Origin: an uncultured Clostridia bacterium
GTDB taxonomy: Bacteria > Bacillota > Clostridia > TANB77 > CAG-508
Direction of reading: 5' to 3'
Length of the DNA stretch: 38,090 nt
Assembly (NCBI GenBank): GCA_949077355.1
Contig: CARUQW010000006.1
Coordinates: 1-38,090, forward strand
Shown here: positions 6,896 through 13,756 of the stretch, in pieces
Position numbering within the stretch: the stretch's first letter is position 1
Layout of the letters: each line of letters starts with the position of its first letter
The notes under the pieces: generated by a model
The model's database searches: none
Seen by the model: the letters and a program-made list of their open reading frames with translations, nothing else
Told to the model about the DNA's origin: nothing
Translations under genes and position numbers: made by a program

Positions 6896-7541
6896 GATTA
6901 TATCGAGTAGTAGTAGTGGAAATGCCACAGTATTAGAAGAAATAATTTTGATAGATTGTGGCGTTTCCTTCAAAAAATTAGAGCCATATTATAAAAAATT
7001 AAAACTTGTGTTATTAACGCATATTCATTCAGACCATTTCAAAAAAGAAACAATAAAAAAATTAGCACAAGAACGACCAACACTAAGATTTGCTTGTTGT
7101 AAATGGTTACTACAACCACTTTTAGAGTGTGGAGTAAGCAAAAGCAATATAGATGTACTTAAAATTGGCACGAAATACGATTATAAGGCATTTAAGATTG
7201 TACCAATCAAGTTATATCATGATGCACCACAATGCGGTTATAGGATATTCTGGAATGATTTTAAGGTTATTTATGCGACAGATACAAAGACATTAGAAGG
7301 TATAAGTGCAAAAAATTATGATTTATATCTAATCGAAGCGAATTATGATGAGGACGAAATCGAGGAAAGAATACAACAGAAACAAGAAGAAGGAGAATAT
7401 ACTTGCGAATATAGAGTAAAAGAAACGCATCTATCAAAACAACAAGCAAGTGATTTTTTACTTGAAAATATGGCAGAAAACTCAGAATATGTGTTTATGC
7501 ATGAACACAGAGAAAGAGGAAATAATGAAAAGTCAATTTGA
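6885..7541 (+). CDS. Metallo-beta-lactamase-fold hydrolase beside Bet
   Basis: 218 aa with the MBL signature TH46IH48SD50H51 and further candidate metal ligands downstream (YATDTK; HEHRE at the C-terminus). Its start lies inside the end of bet, so the two are translationally coupled. In many Clostridia phages an MBL-fold protein takes the place of the exonuclease beside Bet, so a nuclease role in end resection is a reasonable inference. RBS and ATG are within bet. No in-frame CGG. Confidence 0.85.
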   Translation: MNYKIISSSSSGNATVLEEIILIDCGVSFKKLEPYYKKLKLVLLTHIHSDHFKKETIKKLAQERPTLRFACCKWLLQPLLECGVSKSNIDVLKIGTKYDYKAFKIVPIKLYHDAPQCGYRIFWNDFKVIYATDTKTLEGISAKNYDLYLIEANYDEDEIEERIQQKQEEGEYTCEYRVKETHLSKQQASDFLLENMAENSEYVFMHEHRERGNNEKSI

Positions 7542-7842
7542 ACAATATGTACAAGAGGATTGCAAACAGTTTGAAGAGATTTGTAAATATTATAAAAATA
7601 AGAACCCAGAAGACATAGACACTCTATATGCACTTACAAGCGAGGCTTTGATGCTATCACAACGCTGGTCAGACATTGCAAGTAATTCAAGTGCTTATGC
7701 TAAAAGATATGGATTTTCAAAGACTGATTTCCAACAATGGGCATATCAAAGGTATCGTACATTACAAGAAATGCATGTAGATTGTAGAGTATTCTACAGC
7801 GATGCTAAAGAAGATTTGAAGAACTTTGGTAGAGTTGGATGA
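7525..7842 (+). CDS. Hypothetical early protein
   Basis: 105 aa, soluble and helical (EQYVQEDCKQFEEICKYY; SQRWSDIASNSSAYAKRYGF). ATG at 7525 with AGAGGAA upstream, overlapping the MBL gene by 17 bases; an upstream in-frame start at 7450 lies deep inside that gene and is rejected. Its stop overlaps the HNH start. No family recognised. Confidence 0.7.
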   Translation: MKSQFEQYVQEDCKQFEEICKYYKNKNPEDIDTLYALTSEALMLSQRWSDIASNSSAYAKRYGFSKTDFQQWAYQRYRTLQEMHVDCRVFYSDAKEDLKNFGRVG

Positions 7843-8200
7843 GTATAGACTATTCGAATTTTGCAATCCCAAAACCAACGCAAAAGAAAAAGAAGAAAAG
7901 GAAAGATTATACGGATATTCCGAAGAAAGTTAAAGAAATTGTATGGGAAAGAGATAAGCATAGATGTATTTTTTGCCATAAAACAGTAGATTTATTTTAT
8001 GCAAATGCACATTTTATTCCAAGAGGACTTGGACGGACTTCGGAATACCAGAAAACATATTTACGGCTTGCGAAGATTGTCATAGAGAACAAGATAATGG
8101 CTTACATAGTAAAGAATATACAGAAAAAGCGGAAAGACATCTAAAACGCATCTATGGAACAAACTGGGACAAGTCAAAGTTAATTTATAAGAAGTATTGA
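7839..8200 (+). CDS. HNH endonuclease-like protein, read through two CGG +1 shifts
   Basis: 119 aa only if the C of two CGG codons (8034 and 8041) is skipped. The recoded protein has a standard HNH fold: RDKHRCIFCHK, NAHFIPRGLGGLGIPENIF, CEDCHREQDNGLHS, then a helical C-terminus ending IYGTNWDKSKLIYKKY. The conserved PRGLGGLG segment is exactly where the two extra C residues fall. In frame zero translation reads RTSEYQKT and loses the second zinc-knuckle CEDCH. Likely a DNA nuclease of the recombination/replication cluster. A terminator follows. Confidence 0.82.
8034..8043 (+). other. Two CGG +1 shift sites in the HNH gene
   Basis: CGG at 8034 is in frame with the start. After skipping its C, CGG at 8041 is in frame, and skipping that C gives GGA ATA CCA GAA, restoring the HNH domain. 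Confidence 0.8.
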
Positions 8201-8206
8201 ACAACA

Positions 8207-8239
8207 AAGGGCTAGACACAAAAACTAGCCCTTAATTTT
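8207..8239 (+). terminator. Intrinsic terminator after the HNH gene
   Basis: AAGGGCTAG / CTAGCCCTT 9-bp stem with a 9-base A-rich loop, then AATTTT. Weak T tract; may attenuate before the replication genes. Confidence 0.65.
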
Positions 8240-8258
8240 ACAAGAGAGGAGAAAAAAC

Positions 8259-9035
8259 GTGGCAAGAAAAAGGATGATAGACCCGAATTTTTGGACAGAT
8301 GAGAAATTAGGCGAATGTTCAATACAAGAAAGATTGCTTTTTATGGGTTTAATCAGTAATGCAGATGATGAAGGATATGGCAGAGCAAATCCGAAGTTGT
8401 TAAAGTCTTTGATATTTCCATATGACGACTTACGTGCTTCCGATTTAGAAAAATGGCTCTCCCAATTAGGCGGATTACATATAGTAGTTTTGTTTCAATA
8501 TGATGGACAGACCTACTACTATCTCCCTAATTTTTCTAAACATCAAACCATTAACAAGCCTACAAAATCAACCTTTCCACACATTGAAGATGAACGGTGT
8601 AGAACTACTACGGTAATACTACGGTAGTACTACCGCCTAAAAGAAAAGAAGAGAATAGAAAAGAAATAGAAGATAAGAGAATAGAAGTGAAAGAAATATA
8701 TAACTCAATTTGCACCAATTTGCCACAAGTTCAAAAATTGACATCTAAAAGAGAACAAGCAATAGATAAATTCCTTAAAGAATTTACCAAAGAACAGTTT
8801 GAACAAATATGCCAAATAGCAAATATAACAGATTTCCTTGTTGGAAAAAACGATAATGGATGGAAGGCGGACTTTGATTTTCTTATGAGAGTTGATAAAG
8901 CGACCAATGTGCTAGAAGGCAAATATGGAAACAATCCTAAAGGACGGAATGAATGACTTTAAGGAGCTAATGAAGGAGGCAAAAGAATATGACGAAAGAA
9001 GAAACAACACAAGTAATAACGCTTTTGGCTGGTAA
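8259..9035 (+). CDS. Phage replication initiator, read through three CGG +1 shifts
   Basis: 257 aa when the C of CGG at 8595, 8611 and 8945 is skipped. The N-terminus is the phage replisome-organiser type (ARKRMIDPNFWTDEKL, ERLLFMGLISNADDEGYGR), followed by a charged linker and a C-terminal helical domain (KQLTKEQ-like region, WKADFDFLMRVDKATNVLEG) ending in a polar tail that finishes in NNAFGW. Unshifted, the gene breaks into a 122-aa and an 89-aa piece plus a lost tail. It precedes and overlaps the helicase loader gene, the usual initiator-loader order. Likely binds the phage origin. GTG-free start with GAGAGGAG upstream. Confidence 0.85.
8595..8613 (+). other. CGG +1 shift sites 1 and 2 of the initiator gene
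   Basis: CGG at 8595 is in frame zero; CGG at 8611 is in frame after the first shift. A further CGG at 8622 lies out of frame and needs no shift. Without shifts a TAA is met at once (CGG TAA). Confidence 0.8.
8945..8947 (+). other. CGG +1 shift site 3 of the initiator gene
   Basis: In frame after two shifts. Skipping its C replaces RNE-stop by GGMNDFKELMKEAKEYDERR and extends the protein by about 29 residues, the tail expected for this family. Confidence 0.78.
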
Positions 9036-9531
9036 CTATGACAAAATAGCAGAAAAGGACAAAGCACAAAAGCAACTAATGATTGCAACATGGCATGAGT
9101 GCTTAGGCGATTTAGATTATAAACTTGTTTTACAAGCAGTAAAAAGGACAATGATAGAAAGCCCATACCCACCAACTATTGCAGATATTAGAAAAAATGC
9201 TGTAGAAATAGCAAGTCCAAGCACGCAAAAGACAGCAATAGAGGCATGGGAAGAGGCTTATAGAATGATTAGCAATGGTACATACATGACAGAAGAAGAG
9301 TTTAAGAAGGCAAGTCCAGAAGTAAAGAAATTCTTTGGAAGCGTAGGGCAAGTTAAGGAATTAGCATTGTGTGATGCGGATGCAGTAAACACTGTAACGA
9401 AAGGGCAGTTTTTGAAACAATATGAAACTCTTATACAAAGGGAAAAAGAAAAGAAATTATTACCATCATCTTTGCAAAATTATACAAAACAACTTGCGGA
9501 AAAGATGAGTATAAAGCAAATAGGAGAGTGA
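8989..9531 (+). CDS. Replicative helicase loader/inhibitor (G39P-like)
   Basis: 180 aa resembling the G39P/loader family: short N-terminal helical domain (EETTQVITLLAGNYDKI, TWHECLGDLDYKLVLQAVKR, SPYPPTIADIRK) followed by an extended charged C-terminus (AIEAWEEAYRMISNG, FKKASPEVKKFFGSVGQVKE). G39P delivers the replicative helicase to the phage origin complex. No phage helicase gene is seen, so the host DnaB/DnaC helicase is probably recruited. It starts inside the recoded tail of the initiator, with GGAGGC upstream. Confidence 0.82.
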   Translation: MTKEETTQVITLLAGNYDKIAEKDKAQKQLMIATWHECLGDLDYKLVLQAVKRTMIESPYPPTIADIRKNAVEIASPSTQKTAIEAWEEAYRMISNGTYMTEEEFKKASPEVKKFFGSVGQVKELALCDADAVNTVTKGQFLKQYETLIQREKEKKLLPSSLQNYTKQLAEKMSIKQIGE

Positions 9532-9536
9532 TAAAA

Positions 9537-9674
9537 ATGACAATTAGAGGAAAAAAGACAGGAATAACGTTTAGTTTTAGAAGTAAATATCAATCACCAT
9601 TTTTTGTGATAATTAAAGAATATTACGATGAAAATGGCGAGGTTGAATTTGCAGAGGTACTTTTTGAAATATAG
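9537..9674 (+). CDS. 45-aa small protein
   Basis: Starts MTIRGKKTGITFSFRSKYQS; beta-rich, ends YYDENGEVEFAEVLFEI. GGAGAG 7-10 bases upstream. Short but well spaced between two genes with their own ribosome sites. Function unknown. Confidence 0.62.
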   Translation: MTIRGKKTGITFSFRSKYQSPFFVIIKEYYDENGEVEFAEVLFEI

Positions 9675-9688
9675 GAGAGTGAATACAA

Positions 9689-10021
9689 ATGAATATGATA
9701 AGCACTCAAACGAGACAACTTAGTTTTGAAGATATACAGGAGAAGAAGAAAAAGAGATATGAGCAGATATTGGAAAGGCTTGGCAACCGAGAAATGACAG
9801 CAAAGGAAATCGCAGTAGAACTGTTTGAAATAGGCTTAATACCAAGCAATGAAAGAAATTATACAGCACCTAGACTTAATGAATTAGAAAAACTAGGTTA
9901 TGTCAAAGTTGTAGATAAAAAGCAATGTAAATGGACAGGCAAGAAGGTATCTGTATATAAGCAGACAACAAATGCAGAAAAATTGGTAGTGGCAAATGAA
10001 AGCCATATACCAGGATATTAA
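9689..10021 (+). CDS. Winged-helix-like hypothetical protein
   Basis: 110 aa. Central segment ILERLGNREMTAKEIAVELF ... APRLNELEKLGYVKVV has the helix-turn-helix plus wing pattern of small phage DNA-binding proteins. N-terminus is polar and lysine-rich. GGAGAG upstream of the ATG. Probably an early regulatory protein; target unknown. Confidence 0.7.
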   Translation: MNMISTQTRQLSFEDIQEKKKKRYEQILERLGNREMTAKEIAVELFEIGLIPSNERNYTAPRLNELEKLGYVKVVDKKQCKWTGKKVSVYKQTTNAEKLVVANESHIPGY

Positions 10022-10031
10022 GGAGGAAAAT

Positions 10032-10205
10032 ATGGAAGAAGAAAAAATAGTAGAAGCATTAAAAACAATACACGACTATTGCAACAAACAGAAAGGATGC
10101 AGTGAATGCCCTTTAAGCAATGAACAGGAGTACTGTTTAGTTAACGAGATGGTTCCAAATGAGTGGACGGAAATAAAAATTACAAAGAAAATCACATTGG
10201 ATTAA
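10032..10205 (+). CDS. 57-aa Cys-rich small protein
   Basis: MEEEKIVEALKTIHDYCNKQ followed by KGCSECPLS and YCLVNE: four cysteines (C-x6-C-x2-C-x9-C) that could bind zinc. ATG at 10032 after AAGGAGG; a frame-equivalent upstream start at 9996 lies inside the previous gene. It resembles the N-terminus of the next Cys-rich protein. Found in many Firmicutes phages as an uncharacterised small protein. Confidence 0.68.
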   Translation: MEEEKIVEALKTIHDYCNKQKGCSECPLSNEQEYCLVNEMVPNEWTEIKITKKITLD

Positions 10206-10220
10206 GCGAGATATGGGAAT

Positions 10221-10403
10221 ATGCTAAAAGAACTAAGAGAGACTTGTAAAAGTGCAATAGCAAATGGAAGATGTGGGCGGATGCACACGGACTGGCGGAA
10301 TTAGATTGGATTGAACCTAGCCAATGCCCTTATCTTCCAAGTGCAAACGAAAGTATAGAGCAAATTCACTTGAATTTGCGGAATGGAAAGAAAATGGAAG
10401 TAG
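10221..10403 (+). CDS. 59-aa Cys-rich protein, read through three CGG +1 shifts
   Basis: Recoded protein: MLKELRETCKSAIANGRCGG, then CTGLAELDWIEPSQCPYLPS and a short tail ending GMERKWK. Shifts at CGG 10278, 10288 and 10379; a CGG at 10296 falls out of frame and is not shifted. Four cysteines (C-x8-C-x2-C-x13-C) suggest a zinc knuckle. The recoded stop (10401-10403) overlaps the next start (10394) in the usual way. Three shifts in 59 codons make this gene the most densely recoded. No family recognised. Confidence 0.66.
10278..10381 (+). other. Three CGG +1 shift sites in the Cys-rich gene
   Basis: C positions 10278 (frame zero), 10288 (frame +1) and 10379 (frame +2), each exactly in frame when reached. 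Confidence 0.7.
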
Positions 10404-10780
10404 AAGACTTAATGAATTACATACTAAGTTTCTTAGAAAATATAAGCAAAGAAGAGGGAAAAGTTGCAGAGGAATTGAGAATTAAAGAATTAGAACAACA
10501 AGACTTATTACATGAATTAGAGATAAGCAAATTAAATGCTCCAGAAATGATGATTACAACTAAGCAACTAATTCAAGTCAGAAAAGAAAGACGAGAACTA
10601 AAGAATGACTTGCAAAGGATAGTTATACTAAGAAGATTTGCAGATAGACAGAAATCAAGAAACTTAGATAATGAAATAAGGACATTACAAAAAGAATTAA
10701 AGAAAACAAACGATTATCAACAGTATGGAAAATATAAGCCAAGAGTATTAAAAAATTTGAAAATAGGAGAAAACAAATGA
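10394..10780 (+). CDS. Coiled-coil early protein
   Basis: 128 aa, almost wholly alpha-helical with heptad patterns (LRIKELEQQDLLHELEISKL, RKERRELKNDLQRIVILRRF, NEIRTLQKELKKTNDY). Start ATG at 10394 with GGAAAG upstream is preferred over longer readings that arise only from the unshifted frame. It overlaps its neighbours on both sides (10 and 4 bases). Common in Clostridia phages next to DUF1064; function unknown. Confidence 0.72.
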   Translation: MEVEDLMNYILSFLENISKEEGKVAEELRIKELEQQDLLHELEISKLNAPEMMITTKQLIQVRKERRELKNDLQRIVILRRFADRQKSRNLDNEIRTLQKELKKTNDYQQYGKYKPRVLKNLKIGENK

Positions 10781-11107
10781 ATAAATACAGAAACAAAAAA
10801 GTAATTGTAGAAGATTATGTTTTTGATAGCATCCAAGAAAGTCGAAGATATAAAGAACTAAAATTGCTATTGAGAGCAGGGGAAATAAATGATTTACAAC
10901 TACAACCGCATTTCCTATTACAGGAGGCATTTAAGAAGAACGGAAAGACATATCGCAAAATCGAGTACATAGCAGATTTTATGTATTGCCAAAACCGGCA
11001 AAACAATCGTGGAAGATGTAAAAAGTATGCAGACAGACGTGTTTAAGTTAAAACATAAATTGTTTGAGAAGAAGTATCCAGAATTACAACTAAAAATAAT
11101 TGAATAG
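10777..11107 (+). CDS. DUF1064 (VRR-type nuclease-like) protein, one CGG +1 shift
   Basis: 109 aa with the CGG at 10996 shifted. Recoded sequence matches DUF1064: MNKYRNKKV, FDSIQESRRYKELKLLL, QPHFLLQEAF, YRKIEYIADFMY, then NGKTIVEDVKSMQTDVFKLK and a K/L-rich end. The E-x-R/K and DVK pattern resembles PD-(D/E)XK nucleases. Without the shift the family's IVEDVKSMQT motif is lost and translation stops after RCKKYADRRV. Probably a structure-specific nuclease or Holliday-junction resolvase-like protein. Confidence 0.84.
10996..10998 (+). other. CGG +1 shift site in the DUF1064 gene
   Basis: AAC-(C)-GGC-AAA: the only site followed by C as fourth base (CGGC). Restores NGKTIVEDVK. Confidence 0.8.
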
Positions 11108-11148
11108 ATAAGTACATAAGATAAAGTAATTCAAAGGGGGAAGCAACA

Positions 11149-11391
11149 ATGCAATTAAATAACGACATGGATTTAACCATTCATAAAAGTTGGTACAACA
11201 GGACGGAAGTACAGTCAGACGGAATAACGCAGATTGTACAACCCAAGAGATATCCAATGTATATCTTAGAACTCCAGAAGATATATCAAATGGAAAGTAA
11301 AGCAGAGGTAATCGACCAGATTATATCTGATTTACAAAGTACCATAGCAGAATTAGAAGAAATGAAACAAAAGGAAGAGGTGGAAAGATGA
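11149..11391 (+). CDS. Hypothetical early protein
   Basis: 80 aa. N-terminal beta-like part (MDLTIHKSWYNRTEVQSDG) and a C-terminal helix that looks coiled (QIISDLQSTIAELEEMKQKE). AAAGGGGG upstream. Its stop overlaps the next start by 4 bases (ATGA). No family recognised. Confidence 0.68.
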   Translation: MQLNNDMDLTIHKSWYNRTEVQSDGITQIVQPKRYPMYILELQKIYQMESKAEVIDQIISDLQSTIAELEEMKQKEEVER

Positions 11392-11918
11392 GTAGATGCA
11401 GTAAAAAATGCAATGAAATAAAAGAGAAAATAGACAGCATCAGCGGATTAGATGACGATTTTGTATTTGAAAAACTAGAAACTTTAGAATGGGCAGTGAG
11501 TGTTACGGTTGAAGCAATAAACAAGTATGCAGATAAGGACGAATTGAACGGGACTTGTTTCAAAAAAAGCATTGAAGAAGATATAAAAACATTAGAAGAT
11601 TATGCCTACGCATTAGTTACAATAAGTAGTGCAACCGAACAAGATATAAAAATAAGTAAAGCCATAGAAAACATACTAGCAGACCGAGAAAGACTAGAAA
11701 AAGAAAACACAGAACAACAAGAAAAGTTAAATAAAATCAAACAGTATGTAGATAGAGAAGTAGATTTACTTACTGATACCATTGAAGATTATATAGATGA
11801 CGACAGAGAAGGAAACAAAGACATTATAGGTTCTTTCAAAGAAGAACGAGAACAGTGGAGAGATATACAAAGAATTATGAAAAATGAAGGAAAATTATAT
11901 TTTAATTTGGAGAAATAG
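11388..11918 (+). CDS. Acidic helical early protein
   Basis: 176 aa, acidic and helical with coiled-coil regions (ADRERLEKENTEQQEKLNKI; DTIEDYIDDDREGNKD). Two cysteine pairs near the start (RCSKKCNEIK). Coupled to the preceding gene. Function unknown. Confidence 0.68.
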   Translation: MSRCSKKCNEIKEKIDSISGLDDDFVFEKLETLEWAVSVTVEAINKYADKDELNGTCFKKSIEEDIKTLEDYAYALVTISSATEQDIKISKAIENILADRERLEKENTEQQEKLNKIKQYVDREVDLLTDTIEDYIDDDREGNKDIIGSFKEEREQWRDIQRIMKNEGKLYFNLEK

Positions 11919-11977
11919 TAATGTATCAGCAATAGTTTGAGTTATATGAAGAAATATTTATGTTAAAGGAGCAAGAA

Positions 11978-12166
11978 ATGAAAATACCAAAGATAATACA
12001 CAAAGGAAACAGCACCTTTGAATTTGTGAAAAAGATAAAGGAAGATATGTACCTTTACCAAGAACAGAAAGCAGGGTATAAGGTTACATATAGCAGGTTT
12101 GACCTAGGTTTAGTAGAAGAAGTCAAGCCACAAATAGAAAAGAAAAATTATGTTAGAGCAATGTAA
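11978..12166 (+). CDS. 62-aa hypothetical protein
   Basis: MKIPKIIHKGNSTFEFVKKI, beta-rich, basic. ATG 11978 lies 6 bases after AAAGGAG and is preferred over 11960, which precedes that site. Short proteins of this kind (KIIHKGNxTYEFVK...) are common before late regulators in Clostridia phages; function unknown. Confidence 0.66.
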   Translation: MKIPKIIHKGNSTFEFVKKIKEDMYLYQEQKAGYKVTYSRFDLGLVEEVKPQIEKKNYVRAM

Positions 12167-12180
12167 AAGGGAGGGAACAG

Positions 12181-12657
12181 ATGAAGAAAGAAGACCTTAT
12201 TATTCTATTGAAAACCTATAAAGAAAATAAGAGCAAACTAAAATTAAAGCTAAGAGAAAAAGAAAACATATTAAGAAAATTAGAGTCATTACAAGAAGTA
12301 ACTTTAGCATCTACAAGCTATGAAAACAATAGCGATATACATAGTAAGAATAGTATTTCCGACAAAGTTGGGAAGAAAGCTAGCAGCAATATTGATACAG
12401 AACTAGACCTAAAAGAACAGTTAAGGTCTGTAGAAACAGACATCGAACAACTAAAAAACAAAATAGAGGAAATAGATATACGACTAGAAGCATTAAAAAA
12501 GAAGGAAAGAGAAATACTAATAGATTACTATGTAGAGGGAAATACCTATGAAGAAATAGGAAATGTTACATATTATCGATTATATGGACAAACTAGAAGC
12601 GATAAAGCAATTCAAAAGATAATAGAAAAAGCAACCTTAAAAATGACCAAACTATAA
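12181..12657 (+). CDS. RinA/ArpU-like late transcription regulator
   Basis: 158 aa. N-terminal coiled coil (residues about 10-115), then a sigma-70 region 4-like helix-turn-helix (EREILIDYYVEGNTYEEIGN ... SDKAIQKIIEKATLKM). Last gene of the early operon, ahead of the packaging genes, which is the usual place of RinA/ArpU activators that switch on the terminase-to-lysis operon. Its targets may be the promoters at 12731 or upstream of the tRNAs. GGGAGG upstream. Confidence 0.8.
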   Translation: MKKEDLIILLKTYKENKSKLKLKLREKENILRKLESLQEVTLASTSYENNSDIHSKNSISDKVGKKASSNIDTELDLKEQLRSVETDIEQLKNKIEEIDIRLEALKKKEREILIDYYVEGNTYEEIGNVTYYRLYGQTRSDKAIQKIIEKATLKMTKL

Positions 12658-12665
12658 GAGTAGTG

Positions 12666-12705
12666 AAAATTAGGTGTTTTTTAGGTAAAAATTAGGTATT
12701 TTTTA
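12666..12705. repeat. Direct repeat behind the late regulator
   Basis: AAAATTAGGTGTTTTTTA (12666-12683) and AAAATTAGGTATTTTTTA (12688-12705), one mismatch, 22 bases apart (two helix turns). Could be a regulator binding site for the late promoter just downstream. Confidence 0.45.
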
Positions 12706-12730
12706 TGTAGAAATGGAATTTTAGATGTAT

Positions 12731-12849
12731 TATAATTATAATCAGCAAGAAGTGAAGGAATGGTCGCTTATGAAAGTAGGCAACCCCATGACCACATCCC
12801 TTTCTGAGATGTATTGTAAGAAGACGAGTCCATAAAGGCTCGTTTTTTT
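12731..12849 (+). ncRNA. Candidate structured RNA ending in a terminator
   Basis: Two overlapping TATAAT boxes (12731-12742) stand before about 100 bases without a gene that fold: TGGTC (12761-12765) pairs with GACCA (12790-12794), and a terminator (12824-12849) closes it. The -35 region is weak, so an activator such as the gene at 12181 may be needed. Could be a late-operon leader or a free small RNA. No known family recognised. Confidence 0.45.
12824..12849 (+). terminator. Terminator upstream of the RNA region
   Basis: ACGAGTC / GGCTCGT stem (one G-U), CATAAA loop, seven Ts. Ends early transcription or the structured RNA. Confidence 0.78.
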
Positions 12850-12973
12850 AATAGAATTTGCAAAATTAGTAAAAATTTGGTATAATAGATATAGTTTCAG
12901 AAGGAAATTCAATGATTTTTGCAACAAAATACGAAAAAAAGTGAAAAAAGTTGATTAAAAACCAAAAAAAATA

Positions 12974-13002
12974 TTGATTTTCTGAATCTGCTCTAGTATA
13001 AT
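12974..13002 (+). promoter_or_regulatory. Promoter of a plus-strand RNA facing the 25-aa peptide gene
   Basis: TTGATT (12974-12979), 17-base spacer, TATAAT (12997-13002). Confidence 0.7.
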
Positions 13003-13008
13003 ATACAA

Positions 13009-13153
13009 AGGTAAATAAAGAGATAATAGTATTTTCAAATTCTTCTATTATTATTTATTACCTCCTTTCTAATATTTAGAAAGATGATTAACTTGAAACA
13101 CCCAAGTATAAAAGGGACAAAAAAAGACTAGAGCGGCAACTCTAGTCTTTTGC
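13009..13153 (+). ncRNA. Putative antisense regulator RNA of the 25-aa peptide
   Basis: About 145 nt from the promoter at 12974 to the shared bidirectional terminator at 13122-13151. It carries a long imperfect hairpin (13011-13065) and two stretches repeated inside or before the convergent peptide gene: GATGATTAACTT (13083-13094; again at 13221-13232) and ACCTCCTT (complement of the peptide's ribosome site). These would pair with the peptide mRNA. The plan of convergent RNAs, shared terminator and direct repeats resembles the par(pAD1)/Fst type I toxin-antitoxin locus. Inferred, not measured. Confidence 0.58.
13119..13153. terminator. Bidirectional terminator between convergent RNAs
   Basis: AAAAGACTAGAG / CTCTAGTCTTTT, 12 bp, loop CGGCAA. 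Seven Ts on the minus strand, four on the plus strand. It ends both the peptide mRNA and the facing RNA. Confidence 0.82.
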
Positions 13154-13169
13154 TATGTATGAAAAATTT

Positions 13170-13247
13170 TCATTCAAACATTTTCATGATATCGTGAATT
13201 TTCTTCAATGCATAGGCTTTGATGATTAACTTTATCCACTCAAGCAT
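13170..13247 (-). CDS. 25-aa amphipathic peptide, possible type I toxin
   Basis: Peptide MLEWIKLIIKAYALKKIHDI plus five residues (MKMFE). It has its own promoter, an excellent ribosome site (TAAGGAGGTGA, 7 bases before the ATG) and a terminator: a complete minus-strand gene inside a plus-strand region. Hydrophobic and lysine residues alternate as in an amphipathic, membrane-active helix. A convergent RNA (13009-13153) with matching repeats suggests antisense control. Alternatives are a signalling peptide or a regulatory micro-protein. Confidence 0.66.
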   Translation of the reverse strand: MLEWIKLIIKAYALKKIHDIMKMFE

Positions 13248-13299
13248 TTCATTCACCTCCTTAGATGCAAGAGGAATGATGATAGTAAAGGACAGAATT

Positions 13300-13328
13300 A
13301 TTATACTACGAAACCAAAGACAATACAA
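13300..13328 (-). promoter_or_regulatory. Promoter of the 25-aa peptide gene
   Basis: Minus strand TTGTAT (13328-13323), 17-base spacer, TATAAT (13305-13300); leader of about 45 bases. Confidence 0.68.
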
Positions 13329-13351
13329 TAAAATTATATAAAAAGGTCGAA

Positions 13352-13384
13352 AAAGGGTCTATCAAAACAGATAGGCTCTTTTAA
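13352..13384 (+). terminator. Intrinsic terminator
   Basis: AAAGGGTCTATC / GATAGGCTCTTT, 12 bp with two G-U pairs, AAAACA loop, TTTT. It insulates the peptide locus from the structured RNA and tRNAs to the right. Confidence 0.65.
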
Positions 13385-13395
13385 TGTGTAAATAG

Positions 13396-13509
13396 TATGG
13401 AATATATAAACATAGATAGCAGAATATCAATGCGATATTTAGTTCTAGAGTGCAATTATCTATAACTTATATATTCCATAGTGTTTATATAAACTTTGCA
13501 AGTAAACAC
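13396..13509 (+). ncRNA. Candidate multi-stem structured RNA before the tRNAs
   Basis: A gene-free stretch with nested perfect pairings: TATGGAATATAT (13396-13407) with ATATATTCCATA (13469-13480), inside it ATAGATA / TATCTAT and AATATC / GATATT, then a separate hairpin GTGTTTA / TAAACAC (13481-13509). This is a junction-type fold rather than a terminator. Known RNA family not recognised; strand unknown because the pairings are nearly symmetric. Confidence 0.45.
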
Positions 13510-13588
13510 GATACTGATACTAGATAAGGCATGCCTCCTTTCTTATGAGATTAAAATTCACTTGGCGATTCTAGTTAAGCCATTATAT

Positions 13589-13675
13589 GACAGATTAACC
13601 TAGAAGGTCTAGGACTTCCCTGCTAAGGAATGTGTACCCTATGGGTATTAGTTTCGATTACTAAGTCTGTCGCCA
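13589..13675 (+). tRNA. tRNA-Ser(GCU)
   Basis: Full class II cloverleaf: acceptor GACAGAT / GTCTGTC (one G-U), D-stem CCT/AGG with GG in the loop, anticodon loop CTGCTAA (anticodon GCT), long variable arm TACCC-TAT-GGGTA, T-arm TTAGT-TTCGATT-ACTAA, discriminator G and an encoded CCA. The only flaw is one mismatch at the base of the anticodon stem. Reads AGC/AGU serine codons. Confidence 0.92.
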
Positions 13676-13756
13676 GGGGCTGGGTAGCTCCCAGATATGC
13701 GTCAGTAAAAAGTTGGGATACCTGCGTTGAAAATAAAATTAAAATCCCATACATTT

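Noticed and set aside
13676..13756. A third tRNA between the two serine tRNAs
   Set aside because: The gap is tRNA-sized and has a hairpin, but I find no acceptor stem, anticodon loop or T-loop that fit together.
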